DNA of 64,000 bases, from positions 115,389-179,388 of the forward strand of contig NZ_KE384551.1 in NCBI RefSeq assembly GCF_000426645.1, given 5' to 3'. This stretch comes from Nakamurella lactea DSM 19367. GTDB taxonomy: Bacteria > Actinomycetota > Actinomycetes > Mycobacteriales > Nakamurellaceae. The notes beneath the pieces are model-generated. The model was not told where the DNA came from, did no database searches, and was given only the letters and a program-made list of their open reading frames with translations. Shown here piece after piece: positions 9,614-17,887 of this stretch. Every line of letters begins with the position of its first letter. The first letter of the stretch is position 1. A program made the translations under genes and the position numbers.

Positions 9614-11419
9614 CTAGAAGCCTCCGATCCGGGCGGCGTTGCGGGCTCCGGCGAGAGTATCCACCGCGACCATCACCAGCGCGCAAGCCAGTGCCAGCAC
9701 GGTCGCGGCGGCCAGCGCGGTGCCGGTGTTCGCGGCGCCCGGGCGGCTGATCAGCCGGACGATCACCACCGGCAGGGTCGGTGTCTGCGGACGCGCCAGG
9801 AAACTCGTCGCCCCGAACTCGCCGAGCGAGACCGCGAAGGCGAACGCAGCGGCACCGGCCAATGCCCTGGCCATCAGCGGCAGGTCGACGCCCGTCCACA
9901 CCCGCAGCGGCGGCGCCCCGAGGGTGGCGGCCGCCTGCCGCAACCGGTCGTCGGCGGCCCGTAGCACCGGCAGCACCATCCGCACCACCAACGGTAGCGC
10001 GACCATGGCCTGGGCGATCGGCACCAGCAGCGCCGAGCCGCGCAGGTCCAACGGCGGCCGGTCCAACGCGATCAGGAAGCCGAAGCCGACGGTCACCGCC
10101 GAGACCCCCAACGGCAGCATCATCACCGTGTCGACGGCGCCCAGAATCCGTCCCACGCCGCGGTTCCGCGGCCGACGGGCCAGTACCACGCAGAGAGCGA
10201 CGCCGACCAGTACGGCCAGGGCGGCGGCGATCGCCGCCGCCCGCAACGAATTCACCAACGCGTCCGTCACCGGCACCAGCATCAGGTTGTCCTCGCCAAG
10301 GGTGGCCAGCGCGCGGTAGTTGCCCAGCCCCCAACCGGTCGGTGTCTGCAGCGATCGGAGCACCATCACCAGCATCGGCGCCAGGAACGCCACCCCGACG
10401 GCGGCGGTCACCAGCAGCGCCGGCAGCGCCTCCCGCCCGAGCCGCCGGCTGCCGGCCCGGGCGCCGGTCAGCGACAGCCTGGCCTCGGCCCTGCGCCGCA
10501 ACAGTCCGGTCAGCACCAGCACCCCGGTCACCAGCACGATCTGGGTGATCGAGAGCACCGCGGCGGTGCGCAGGTCGAAGATGTCGGTGGTCTGCCGGTA
10601 GATCTCCGTCTCCAGGGTGCGGAACTTCGACCCGCCGAGGATCAGCATCACCCCGAAGCTGGTGGCGCAGAACAGGAACACCATCGCCGCTGCTCCGGCA
10701 ATGGCCGGTCCGAGTGCCGGAACGGTGACGGTGAGAAAAGTGCGGACGCCGCCGGCTCCCAGACTCCTGGCGGCCTGCGCCGGCCGCTCGTCCAGGACGG
10801 CCCAGGTGGCCCCGACCGTGCGGACCACCACCGCGTAGTTGAGGAACACGTGTGCGGCCAGCACCACCGCCAGCGAGCCGTCCCAGCCCCACGAGCCGAG
10901 CGGGCCGTCGGCGGCGAACAACGTCCGAAAGGCCAGCCCGACCACCACCGTCGGCAGCACGAACGGCACGGTGACCAACGCCCGGAGCACCGCCTGACCG
11001 CGGAACCGGCAGCGGTACAACAGATATGCCCCCGGTATGCCGAGCAGCAGACACAGCCCGGCCGAGACCGCCGCCTGCCAGATGGTGAACACCACCAGCG
11101 AACGCATCCGGGACCGGCCGAAGACGTCGGCGAACGCGCCCAGGTCCAGGCCGCTGTCCGACCACAGTCCCCGGCCGATCAAGGCGACCACCGGGTAGCA
11201 GAAGAACAGTCCCAGCGCGACCAGCGGCACCGCGGCCAGCAGCACCAGCCCGACCCGGCGACCGACCGCCAAGGCCCGATCGGCGGGCCGCTCGATCAGC
11301 CCGGCGGGCCGCTCGATCAGCTCGGCGGGCCGCTCGATCGGGTCGGCGGGCCGCTCAATCGGGTCGGCGGGCCGCTCAATCGGGTCGGCGGGCCGCTCAA
11401 TCGGGTCGGCGACTGCCAT
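9614..11419 (-). CDS. thiP: Thiamine ABC transporter permease, two-domain
   Basis: A 601-residue permease with two fused inner-membrane domains of about 6 helices each, the usual ThiP architecture. Each half carries a coupling motif: AQAARSLGAGGVRTFLTVTVP in the first and RQAAATLGAPPLRVWTG in the second. The cytoplasmic N-terminus is odd: residues 5-46 are six heptapeptide units of the DPIERPA type, encoded by a 21-bp tandem repeat. The ATG at 11417-11419 precedes the repeats; an in-frame ATG at 11467 is less likely because it overlaps the end of the binding-protein gene. The gap after the binding-protein stop is 11 bp and the next gene follows without a spacer. It transports thiamine or thiamine phosphate. 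Confidence 0.9.
   Translation of the reverse strand: MAVADPIERPADPIERPADPIERPADPIERPAELIERPAGLIERPADRALAVGRRVGLVLLAAVPLVALGLFFCYPVVALIGRGLWSDSGLDLGAFADVFGRSRMRSLVVFTIWQAAVSAGLCLLLGIPGAYLLYRCRFRGQAVLRALVTVPFVLPTVVVGLAFRTLFAADGPLGSWGWDGSLAVVLAAHVFLNYAVVVRTVGATWAVLDERPAQAARSLGAGGVRTFLTVTVPALGPAIAGAAAMVFLFCATSFGVMLILGGSKFRTLETEIYRQTTDIFDLRTAAVLSITQIVLVTGVLVLTGLLRRRAEARLSLTGARAGSRRLGREALPALLVTAAVGVAFLAPMLVMVLRSLQTPTGWGLGNYRALATLGEDNLMLVPVTDALVNSLRAAAIAAALAVLVGVALCVVLARRPRNRGVGRILGAVDTVMMLPLGVSAVTVGFGFLIALDRPPLDLRGSALLVPIAQAMVALPLVVRMVLPVLRAADDRLRQAAATLGAPPLRVWTGVDLPLMARALAGAAAFAFAVSLGEFGATSFLARPQTPTLPVVIVRLISRPGAANTGTALAAATVLALACALVMVAVDTLAGARNAARIGGF
11281..11408 (-). repeat. 21-bp tandem repeat encoding DPIERPA at the ThiP N-terminus
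   Basis: Six in-frame units of gggtcggcgggccgctcaatc or close variants. The four units closest to the start codon are nearly identical and the two inner ones diverge (ELIERPA, GLIERPA). The gradient suggests recent expansion at the start-codon end. Confidence 0.95.
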
Positions 11420-11430
11420 CGGAGTTCCGC

Positions 11431-12723
11431 TCAGCCCTCGACCAGGTCGGTCCAGGTCTGGATCCACTGGTCACGGTGCGCGGCGATCTGGTCCGCCGGC
11501 AGCGAGGCCGGGTCCTTCGCCGCCGGGGCGAACTGCTGCCAGTTCTTCGGCAGCGCCACGTCGTCATCCACCGGATAGACGTACATCTGGTCCGGCATCG
11601 CCGCCTGGAACTCCTTGGACAGCAGGAAATCCACTACCTTCTTCGCCCTCTCCGGATTGGCCGCGCCGGCCAGCACCCCGGTGTACTCGACCTGCCGGAA
11701 ACAGGTGTCCAGCAGCGCTCCGGTCGGCGCCTTCGTCTCGCCCGGCTTGACCTCGAACGGGGGTGACGACGCATAGGAAAGGACCAACGGCCTGGCCCCC
11801 TTGCCCGACGAACCGGAGAAGTCGACGCTGTAAGCGTCCTCCCAGCCGGCGGTGACCTTCACGCCGTTGGTCTTCAACGCGGTCCAGTACTGCTGCCAGC
11901 CGCTGCCGTCGCCGGCGTCTGTCGAGTCGCCGCCGCCGAAATGCGCGATGGTGCCGAGCAGAAAGGCCAGACCCGGCGAGCTGGTGGCGGGCGACGGGAC
12001 GACCAGCAGGTCCTTGTACTCGGGCTTGGCCAGATCCTCATAGGTCTTGGGCTCGGCGAGCTTCTTGTTCGCGAACCAGGTGTGGTCGACGTTCACGCAC
12101 ACGTCGCCGTAATCCACTGCGGTGAGCCGGTTCTGGTCGTCGCTCGAGCCGCCACCGATCGAGTACTTGTCGGCGCCGTTGTGCGCCGCGGGCGGGGCGT
12201 AAGGCTGCAGCACCCCGGCGTCCAGCGCCCGCGAGGCGAAGGTGTTGTCGATGCCGAACACCACGTCGCCCAGCGGCGCGTCCTTCGTCAGCACCAGCTT
12301 GTTCACCATCGCGCCGGCGTCGCCCTGGGCCAGAATCTTCAGCGTGATGCCGGTGTCGGTCTGGAACTTCGCCAGCACCTTCTTGTCCATGTTGAACGAG
12401 TCGTGCGTCACCAGTGTCACCGTGCCGCCCGTCGCGGCACCGCCTGTCGCGGCACTGCCTGTCGCGGCACTGCCTGTCGCGGCACTGCCTGTCGCGGCAC
12501 TGCCGGTCGCGGCACTGCTCGATCCCGCGCTCGACCCGGCGCCGGTCGAACCCCCACCGGCGGTCGTGGCGGCCGAGCTGTCGGCGCCGGCCGCCGGCCC
12601 GGGGGTCTGCCCGCCGGCGGCGTCGCTGCCGCAGCCGGCGAGCACGGTCAGCAGAGCGGTGGTGGCGGCCAATCCGGCCGCCGCGCGGCGACCGGATCGG
12701 TGTCTGGATGAGCGGTTCTGCAT
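11431..12723 (-). CDS. thiB: Thiamine ABC transporter substrate-binding lipoprotein
   Basis: A 430-residue protein. It has a signal peptide with lipobox LLTVLAGC, then a Ser/Gly/Ala/Thr linker with a 15-bp tandem repeat (six units, mostly GSAAT), then a ThiB-type domain with VTLVTHDSFNMDKKVLAKFQ, DVVFGIDNTFASRALDAGVL and LLVVPSPATSSPGLAFLLGT. These are characteristic of thiamine-binding proteins. It is the first gene after a TPP riboswitch, which strongly supports thiamine or a phosphorylated thiamine as ligand. The ATG at 12721-12723 has GGAAGGGGC upstream, so the riboswitch could act on ribosome access. The riboswitch ends 44 nt before the start codon. Confidence 0.94.
   Translation of the reverse strand: MQNRSSRHRSGRRAAAGLAATTALLTVLAGCGSDAAGGQTPGPAAGADSSAATTAGGGSTGAGSSAGSSSAATGSAATGSAATGSAATGSAATGGAATGGTVTLVTHDSFNMDKKVLAKFQTDTGITLKILAQGDAGAMVNKLVLTKDAPLGDVVFGIDNTFASRALDAGVLQPYAPPAAHNGADKYSIGGGSSDDQNRLTAVDYGDVCVNVDHTWFANKKLAEPKTYEDLAKPEYKDLLVVPSPATSSPGLAFLLGTIAHFGGGDSTDAGDGSGWQQYWTALKTNGVKVTAGWEDAYSVDFSGSSGKGARPLVLSYASSPPFEVKPGETKAPTGALLDTCFRQVEYTGVLAGAANPERAKKVVDFLLSKEFQAAMPDQMYVYPVDDDVALPKNWQQFAPAAKDPASLPADQIAAHRDQWIQTWTDLVEG
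12431..12520 (-). repeat. 15-bp tandem repeat encoding GSAAT in the ThiB linker
   Basis: About six copies of gtcgcggcactgcct, nearly identical and exactly in frame. They lie between the lipidated Cys and the binding domain. Confidence 0.95.
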
Positions 12724-12767
12724 GGGGTGCCCCTTCCCTCGCGGGCTCAGGCACGGGTGGCAAGAGG

Positions 12768-12857
12768 ACGTCCCTGCGCCGGCATGATCCGGGTCAGGTT
12801 CGACGGTCAGGGACTCCGTGTCCCTCTCTCAGCCCGGCGCACCGGACTCCCGTGTCA
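12768..12857 (-). promoter_or_regulatory. TPP riboswitch (THI element)
   Basis: Read on the minus strand, the segment contains the invariant aptamer blocks in order: GGCTGAGAGAGGGA (pyrimidine-sensing arm, from CTGAGA) and GAACCTGACCCGGATCATGC followed by CGGCGCAGGGA (pyrophosphate-sensing arm). These match the thiamine pyrophosphate aptamer consensus closely. It controls the thiB-thiP-thiQ-Nudix operon 44 nt downstream and should lower expression when TPP is plentiful. With GGAAGGGGC just before the start codon, a translational switch is more likely than a terminator. The aptamer begins only about 9 nt after the stop of the mannosyltransferase gene on the same strand. Confidence 0.96.
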
Positions 12858-12866
12858 GGCGTCAGC

Positions 12867-14099
12867 CTACGCGGTCGCCGCCGGGCGCGACGACAGCGTC
12901 TCGCCGTCCTGCAGCGGCAGCGGGCGTCGGTTGAGCACGGCCAACACGACCAGGGTGAGCATGCCCATCAGCACGTACGCGGTACCCAACCAGGAATGCA
13001 GGCCGGGCCGACTGGCCGGCTCACCCTCGTACTGCCAGGCGATCAGGATCGAGACGACGTAGCTGCAGGTCGCGGCCAGCCAGCCGGCCGCCAACAGCCA
13101 GGCCAGCGGCCGACGACGATGCGGTCCGAAGAACGCCCACAGCAGCAGCGGCAGCACCCACACCCAATGGTGCGACCAGGAGATCGGCGATACCAGCAGC
13201 CCGATGAACTGCACCGCCAGGAATGAGCCGGTCCGGTCCCCGGCCCGCAGCGACCACCAGGTCGCTGCCACCCCGATCACCACCGTCACCAGGGAGGCGA
13301 TGACCCAGCCCGTGGACACGTCGTGGCCGGCGAGTCGGGCAAGCGTCCCACGCCAGGACTGATTGATCGCCGACCAGACCGGTCCGGTCCGGCCGGGATC
13401 GAGCATCAGCTCGGTGTAGAACCGGACGGTCTCGCTGGGAAGGAAGATCAACGCGATGACGACGGTCACCGCGAACGCGGCGAACGCGGCGATCACCGCG
13501 GTCCAGCGACGTTGCAGCAGGTAGTAGAGCCCGGTGATGGCCGGCACCAGCTTGATGCCGGCCGCGATGCCGACCGAGCCGCCGGCGAACCACTCCTTGG
13601 CCGACGCCGCGCCGGCCAGCAGCAGCGCCGCCAGGAACAGGTTGATCTGTCCGTAGTTGAAGGTGGTGCGCACCGGCTCCAGCCAGATCGCCAGCGCGGT
13701 GCCGGTGATGACGATTCCGCGGACGTTCTGCATCGGGTTGGGCGCGCCCTTCCCGGTTCGGCCGAGCAGCCGCAGGGTGGCGTGGATCATCAGCGCCACG
13801 GCGCCGAACGACGCGGCCTGCCACAGGATCCGCAGCAGAGTCCATGGCAGCCAGGAGATCAGCCCGAACAGCAGCGCGGAGAACGGCGGATAGGTGAACG
13901 GCAGGTGCAGCGGCTCGGAGAAGAAGTCGTAGAGGGTGCCGTCGAACAAGTGGTGGGCGCCGTCGACATAGACCTTCAGGTCGACCATCTTGAACGGGTC
14001 GGCGCCGGCCAGCGTGACCAGCACGTGGGCGACTGCGGTCAGCACCAGGAACACCCAGGGCGCCCAGGACGATGCCAGGTACCGCTTCAGCACGCGCAC
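12867..14099 (-). CDS. GT87 family polyprenyl-phosphate-mannose-dependent mannosyltransferase
   Basis: A 410-residue polytopic membrane protein with about ten helices. The first extracytoplasmic loop has MVDLKVYVDGAHHLFDG and LPFTYPPFSALLFG, the acidic and aromatic signature of GT87 (DUF2029) enzymes. Further hallmarks are FNYGQINLFLAALLLAG, SIAAGIKLVPAITGLYYLL-like helices and SWSHHWVWVLPLLLW. GT87 enzymes in mycobacteria add alpha-1,2 mannose to phosphatidylinositol mannosides or lipoarabinomannan from polyprenyl-phosphate mannose. The acceptor here is unknown. The start is GTG at 14097-14099. With the LpqW-like protein it supports lipomannan-type glycolipids in this organism. Confidence 0.9.
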   Translation of the reverse strand: MRVLKRYLASSWAPWVFLVLTAVAHVLVTLAGADPFKMVDLKVYVDGAHHLFDGTLYDFFSEPLHLPFTYPPFSALLFGLISWLPWTLLRILWQAASFGAVALMIHATLRLLGRTGKGAPNPMQNVRGIVITGTALAIWLEPVRTTFNYGQINLFLAALLLAGAASAKEWFAGGSVGIAAGIKLVPAITGLYYLLQRRWTAVIAAFAAFAVTVVIALIFLPSETVRFYTELMLDPGRTGPVWSAINQSWRGTLARLAGHDVSTGWVIASLVTVVIGVAATWWSLRAGDRTGSFLAVQFIGLLVSPISWSHHWVWVLPLLLWAFFGPHRRRPLAWLLAAGWLAATCSYVVSILIAWQYEGEPASRPGLHSWLGTAYVLMGMLTLVVLAVLNRRPLPLQDGETLSSRPAATA

Positions 14100-14187
14100 T
14101 CCTTCTCGGCCGTCCGCCGGTCGGGGTGATCACGGCGGGTCGAACAGCCAGAGCGTAGCGACACCGTGGCCCGATACGGTCGACGTC

Positions 14188-14928
14188 GTGACCCATTGCG
14201 ACGATTCGGCGCGCGACGATTCGGCGTCCGCGGCACCGCAGACGGGATCGCCGGGGACGCGATCGCCAGGGACCCGGTCGCCGAGAACGGGATCGCCACG
14301 GACGGGATCCGCACAGACGGGATCGACGGGAAACCGATCGCCGGGGAAGCCGAGCCGGATCTGGTACGTCAGCTACGGCTCCAACATGTGCCGGGCGCGA
14401 TTCACCCACTACCTGGCCGGTGGTCGGCCGGACGGCGCGCGGCGCAGCTACCCCGGCGCCAGGGACTCCACCGCACCGACGGACGACGCGGCCGTCGAGC
14501 TGCCCGGTCGGATCTACTTCGCGGGGCGGTCACGAACCTGGGGCGGCGGGATGGCCTTCTACGACCACGACGCGAACGGGCCCGCTCCCGCCCGCGCCTA
14601 CCTGATCACCGTCGGACAGTTCGCCGACGTCGCGGCCCAGGAGATGCACCGGCTCCCGGATCCGGCGGATCCGATCGAGCAGGTGCTGATCGACGGCTTC
14701 GCCGGTGGCCGGCACTCCGCCGGTCCCGGTCGGTACGAGACGCTGATCGAGGTCGGCGCCCGCGACGGCCTGCCGATGTACACGTTCACCGCGCCGCACG
14801 GCTCGGCCGCAGTCCCGCACACTCCGCCAACCCGGCCGTATCTGGCGATGCTCGCCGTCGGGTTGCGCGAGTCACAAGGCTGGGATGACGAACGGATCGA
14901 GGACTACCTGCGGTCTGCCATCGGCTGA
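14188..14928 (+). CDS. Gamma-glutamylcyclotransferase-like protein with a repetitive N-terminus
   Basis: About 246 residues from GTG 14188. Residues 1-55 are a low-complexity Ser/Thr/Gly/Pro/Arg stretch (TGSPGTRSPGTRSPRTG) made of degenerate 15-bp units. The folded part begins IWYVSYGSNMCRARFTHYLAGG. The YGSN loop, a later RTWGGGMAFYDHD and a C-terminal WDDERIEDYLRSAIG recall gamma-glutamylcyclotransferase/AIG2-like proteins found across actinobacteria. Such folds release 5-oxoproline from gamma-glutamyl amines, but many members are uncharacterised and I cannot point to the catalytic Glu with certainty. No strong ribosome site is seen, so the start could lie further in. Confidence 0.72.
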   Translation: MTHCDDSARDDSASAAPQTGSPGTRSPGTRSPRTGSPRTGSAQTGSTGNRSPGKPSRIWYVSYGSNMCRARFTHYLAGGRPDGARRSYPGARDSTAPTDDAAVELPGRIYFAGRSRTWGGGMAFYDHDANGPAPARAYLITVGQFADVAAQEMHRLPDPADPIEQVLIDGFAGGRHSAGPGRYETLIEVGARDGLPMYTFTAPHGSAAVPHTPPTRPYLAMLAVGLRESQGWDDERIEDYLRSAIG

Positions 14929-14980
14929 CGGCTGAGGGCTGAGGGCTGAGGTCCTCCCCGCGTCGTCAACCGAGCAGTCG

Positions 14981-15514
14981 TCAACCGGTGGCGACCACGG
15001 TCAGACCGGCGATCACCGCGTAGGCCAACAGGCTCGTGCCCATCGCGGCCCCGACCTGCGCGCTGGTGGTGCGGGTGTCCGAACGAAGCCGACGATGAAG
15101 TCCGACCAGAATCACCAGCTCCAGGGCCCCGATCACGGCGATCGACGCATCGTCCAGCAGCCAGGCGAGCGGCAGGAAGTGCACCGCCACCACCAGGCCC
15201 ACCCACCAGGCCATCCAGCGTTGCCGATGGGTCTTGGCCAGCCACGCGCACCCGCCGCCGGCCAGCAAGACCTCCGCGGCAACCAGAACGCCGAACCACT
15301 GGTATCGCCCCTGCAAGGCGCTCGGGGAGTCCCAGTTCGCCGCCGTCGCGACGCCGAATCCGATGGCGATTGCCGTACCGATCACCGAGCCGATGCCGAG
15401 CCAGATCCGCCATCTCGGTGGCGGATCCTCCTGTGCCCAGCCGAACCAGACCATCGTCATCAGCCCAAACCAGGCAACGGTGAAGACCGCGTCCCGTGAG
15501 AATTCGGTGAGCAC
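14981..15514 (-). CDS. Integral membrane protein of unknown function
   Basis: A 177-residue protein with about five hydrophobic helices (AVFTVAWFGLMTMVWFGWA, WLGIGSVIGTAIAIGFGVAT, FGVLVAAEVLLAGGGCAWL and others). It matches no family I can name. Its GTG start lies 3 nt after the stop of the methyltransferase gene upstream (TGA-TCC-GTG), so the two are probably cotranslated. The 52 bp after it, before the convergent GGCT-like gene, contain a triplet of ggctga and a doubled gtcgtcaaccg. No catalytic residues stand out. It may be a small transporter or sensor, but that is only a guess from topology. Confidence 0.75.
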   Translation of the reverse strand: MLTEFSRDAVFTVAWFGLMTMVWFGWAQEDPPPRWRIWLGIGSVIGTAIAIGFGVATAANWDSPSALQGRYQWFGVLVAAEVLLAGGGCAWLAKTHRQRWMAWWVGLVVAVHFLPLAWLLDDASIAVIGALELVILVGLHRRLRSDTRTTSAQVGAAMGTSLLAYAVIAGLTVVATG

Positions 15515-15517
15515 GGA

Positions 15518-16267
15518 TCACGACTCCCGAGTGGCGACGAAGACGAGCTCGCGCCTGGGGCGATCCGGCGCATCGCGGACCACGTCCACGGTGAATCCGT
15601 TGTCCCGCAGGGACTGTTCGATCTCCTGGCGGGTCCGGAACCGGAGCGTGGAGTCGGAGATGATCGTCGCACCGTCGGCGTGGAAGATGTTCGTCCAGCG
15701 GAAGCTGACCAGCTGGCCACTCACGTCCGTCAGGTCGCACCACGTCTCGACCGGGCCGACGCCGGGAACGTCCTTGGTCTCGTGGGTGTGCTCGCGGTCC
15801 CATTCCTGCCAGGCCCGGCGAGCCGGGTCGCGGACCTCGAACACCACCCGGCCCTGGGGTTTCAATGCGGCGCGGATGCCCTGCAGGGTGGCTGCCCAGC
15901 TCTCGTCGGTGACGAACACCTGCGCGACGTTGGCCGTCATCGTCGCCAGGTCGACCTGCAGCGACGGCAGGGTTGTCGCGTCACCATCGATCCAGCGGAC
16001 CAGGTCGGCGCCCGGTTTGGTCCTGGCGACGTCCAGCGAGGCGCCGGCGGGGTCGACGCCGATCACCTCGACGCCCCGGGCAGCAAGCAGACAGGCGAAG
16101 GTGCCGGTGCCACAGCCGACGTCCAGCACGCTGCCGGCGCCGAACTCGTCAACCATGGCGGCGTAAGCGTCCAGATCGCTGCGGTCGGGGTCCATCGGGT
16201 CGTAGATCTCGGCCAGTCGACGGTCGCTGAAGATCGGATCGGGCACTGCAGCACTGTAGGCGAGCAT
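15518..16267 (-). CDS. Class I SAM-dependent methyltransferase
   Basis: A 249-residue methyltransferase. Motif I is GSVLDVGCGTGTFACLLAARG, motif II ends in EVIGVDPAGASLDVA, and LVRWIDGDATTLP corresponds to the adenine-contacting loop. The N-terminus (VPDPIFSDRRLAEIYDPMD) and the later FRWTNIFHADGATIISDSTL match small-molecule methyltransferases of the YdfC/UbiE-like group in actinobacteria. The substrate is unknown. I chose ATG 16265-16267; a TTG at 16288 would add seven residues. Neither has a good ribosome site. It is followed at 3 nt by a membrane-protein gene, suggesting a two-gene operon. Confidence 0.88.
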   Translation of the reverse strand: MLAYSAAVPDPIFSDRRLAEIYDPMDPDRSDLDAYAAMVDEFGAGSVLDVGCGTGTFACLLAARGVEVIGVDPAGASLDVARTKPGADLVRWIDGDATTLPSLQVDLATMTANVAQVFVTDESWAATLQGIRAALKPQGRVVFEVRDPARRAWQEWDREHTHETKDVPGVGPVETWCDLTDVSGQLVSFRWTNIFHADGATIISDSTLRFRTRQEIEQSLRDNGFTVDVVRDAPDRPRRELVFVATRES

Positions 16268-16350
16268 GGTCGATAGCGGCGACCACAATCTTCGGGGTGC
16301 CCAGGGTTTCGACCTGGACGCGACCGGGCAGCGAATCTAGCGTTCCGATC

Positions 16351-16467
16351 GTGGCAACGATTCCGACCTTGGACGACCGTGTCGCCGAGGGCGAGGCGGT
16401 AGCGGTGGACGGTTGGGACTTCTCCCGGTTCCTGGCCTGTTCTTTGCCACCTCGGAACTGTTCCTGA
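16351..16467 (+). pseudogene. 5' remnant of a second SAM methyltransferase gene
   Basis: A GTG-initiated frame of 38 codons reads VATIPTLDDRVAEGEAVAVD then GWDFSRF before running into unrelated sequence and a stop at 16465. Openings of this form (ATIPTLDDR...EAVPVDGWDFSW) are common at the N-terminus of a class I methyltransferase family of about 260 residues, as I recall them. The continuation with the SAM-binding motif is absent. Homology appears to end near 16428, close to the 3' end of the DUF222-HNH gene at 16495. The DUF222 block probably arrived or recombined here and removed the rest. Confidence 0.6.
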
Positions 16468-16494
16468 TCGAATGCCGCCGCCGATCCGCAGTCC

Positions 16495-17769
16495 TCAGCC
16501 GGAGGTCTTGGCCGTCAGGAGTTGGTCGTACGAACCAGGTGTCCGATCCCAGACGACTCGGCCGTCCACCACCCGGCCGGCAAGTCTGTCCCGATGCACG
16601 ACGGTATGGTGCCGCCCGCAAATCAGAGCCGCATTGTCCAACGAGGTCGGGCCGCCATCGGCCCAATGTTTCAGGTGATGCGCATCCGTCCAATGCGCCG
16701 GCGTGTCACACCCGTCGAACGTGCAGTGCTGGTCCCGCAGCCACAGAGCCTTGATCTGTCCCACAGTGAAATACCGCTTCGCGGTCCCCACGTTCAGGAT
16801 CTCGTCCCGATGATTGCGCAAGACCGGAATGATTGCCGCGTCGCACGCCAACTTCCGCACGGTCTCAGCAGCCAGCACCGTGCCCTGCGCCGCCGACCCG
16901 ACAACACCGCCGGCGCCTCGACGGCCGGCCAGATCGGGCTCGCTGATCATGACGAACAGCGAAGCCTTCGCCTGGACCGGCAACCCTTCGGCAGCGGCTG
17001 CCGACCGGCGACACACCGCGACCAATGCCTCGCCCCGCCGCCGCCCGGCCGACCGCATGTCCGGCTCACCGTCCGGGCCCGGTTGCGGCCCGGCCAGCGG
17101 TCCGATCGCCGCCTCCAACACCGCCTTACCCTCGGCGTCGAGCTGCAGCCGGTAGTGGAACACACCGTCGACCTCCCGCGGCTGCGACAACTCCACATAC
17201 CGGGCCTTGCCGTCCTGCTCCTCCTGGAAGATCCCGTCCCGTCCGTACTGCGTCAACAGCAGCTCCCGCAGGTCCCGCACCACTTGCGACCCACACGTCG
17301 CGCCGGCCTCGATCATCTGATCCAGCACCGCATCCCGTGCCCCCGGCTGCAATTCAGGGCAGAGCTTGTCGAATTCCTGCGCCACCGTGACTGCCACGTT
17401 CGGCGGCAGGTCAGCACCCCGGACCGCGTCGGCCAGCGCCGGCACATCCCGCCGCCGCACGATCGCCGCGGCCTTCGCGATCGAGGATGCCGCTCCCGCC
17501 TGACAGTGCCAGTCCTGATCCCGCACCCAACCGGCCGTCGACTTCGCGCGCGACTCCTCGATCGCGCCGCGATCGTCGGCCTCTGCGGTGGCCACCACCT
17601 GGCCCGCCACCGCCCAGGCCGCCAGGTTGCCCAATTCGCCGACCAGCTCGCCCAATTCGCCATTGGGAACTTGGTGGACGCTCGACGACAGTCCCTGCAG
17701 CAGAACAGTCACCGACGCAACAGCGGCACGAACCTCTGCCACCGTCGCCGTTTCCGCGCTGTCCGCCAT
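16495..17769 (-). CDS. DUF222 / HNH endonuclease domain protein (13E12 repeat family)
   Basis: A 424-residue protein with an N-terminal DUF222 helical region (LGNLAAWAVAGQVVATAEAD, GWVRDQDWHCQAGAASSIAK) and a C-terminal HNH nuclease domain. The latter shows CTFDGCDTPAHWTDAHHLKH, then WADGGPTSLDNAALICGRHH, with the paired Cys and the His-Asn-His triad intact. These multicopy actinobacterial proteins are of uncertain role and often behave like selfish or mobile genes. ATG 17767-17769 gives MADSAETATV; an in-frame ATG at 17815 would add 16 residues. Neither has a clear ribosome site. A truncated methyltransferase gene abuts the 3' end. Confidence 0.9.
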   Translation of the reverse strand: MADSAETATVAEVRAAVASVTVLLQGLSSSVHQVPNGELGELVGELGNLAAWAVAGQVVATAEADDRGAIEESRAKSTAGWVRDQDWHCQAGAASSIAKAAAIVRRRDVPALADAVRGADLPPNVAVTVAQEFDKLCPELQPGARDAVLDQMIEAGATCGSQVVRDLRELLLTQYGRDGIFQEEQDGKARYVELSQPREVDGVFHYRLQLDAEGKAVLEAAIGPLAGPQPGPDGEPDMRSAGRRRGEALVAVCRRSAAAAEGLPVQAKASLFVMISEPDLAGRRGAGGVVGSAAQGTVLAAETVRKLACDAAIIPVLRNHRDEILNVGTAKRYFTVGQIKALWLRDQHCTFDGCDTPAHWTDAHHLKHWADGGPTSLDNAALICGRHHTVVHRDRLAGRVVDGRVVWDRTPGSYDQLLTAKTSG

Positions 17770-17887
17770 GAAACAACCGTACGAACTTCCACCGACGATC
17801 GATTCAGTTGTCCACATCTAGGCGATGATCGGCACCACTGTGGATAACTCAGCCGCCACGGGTCGGACCCTGGAACGCTTGGGAACC

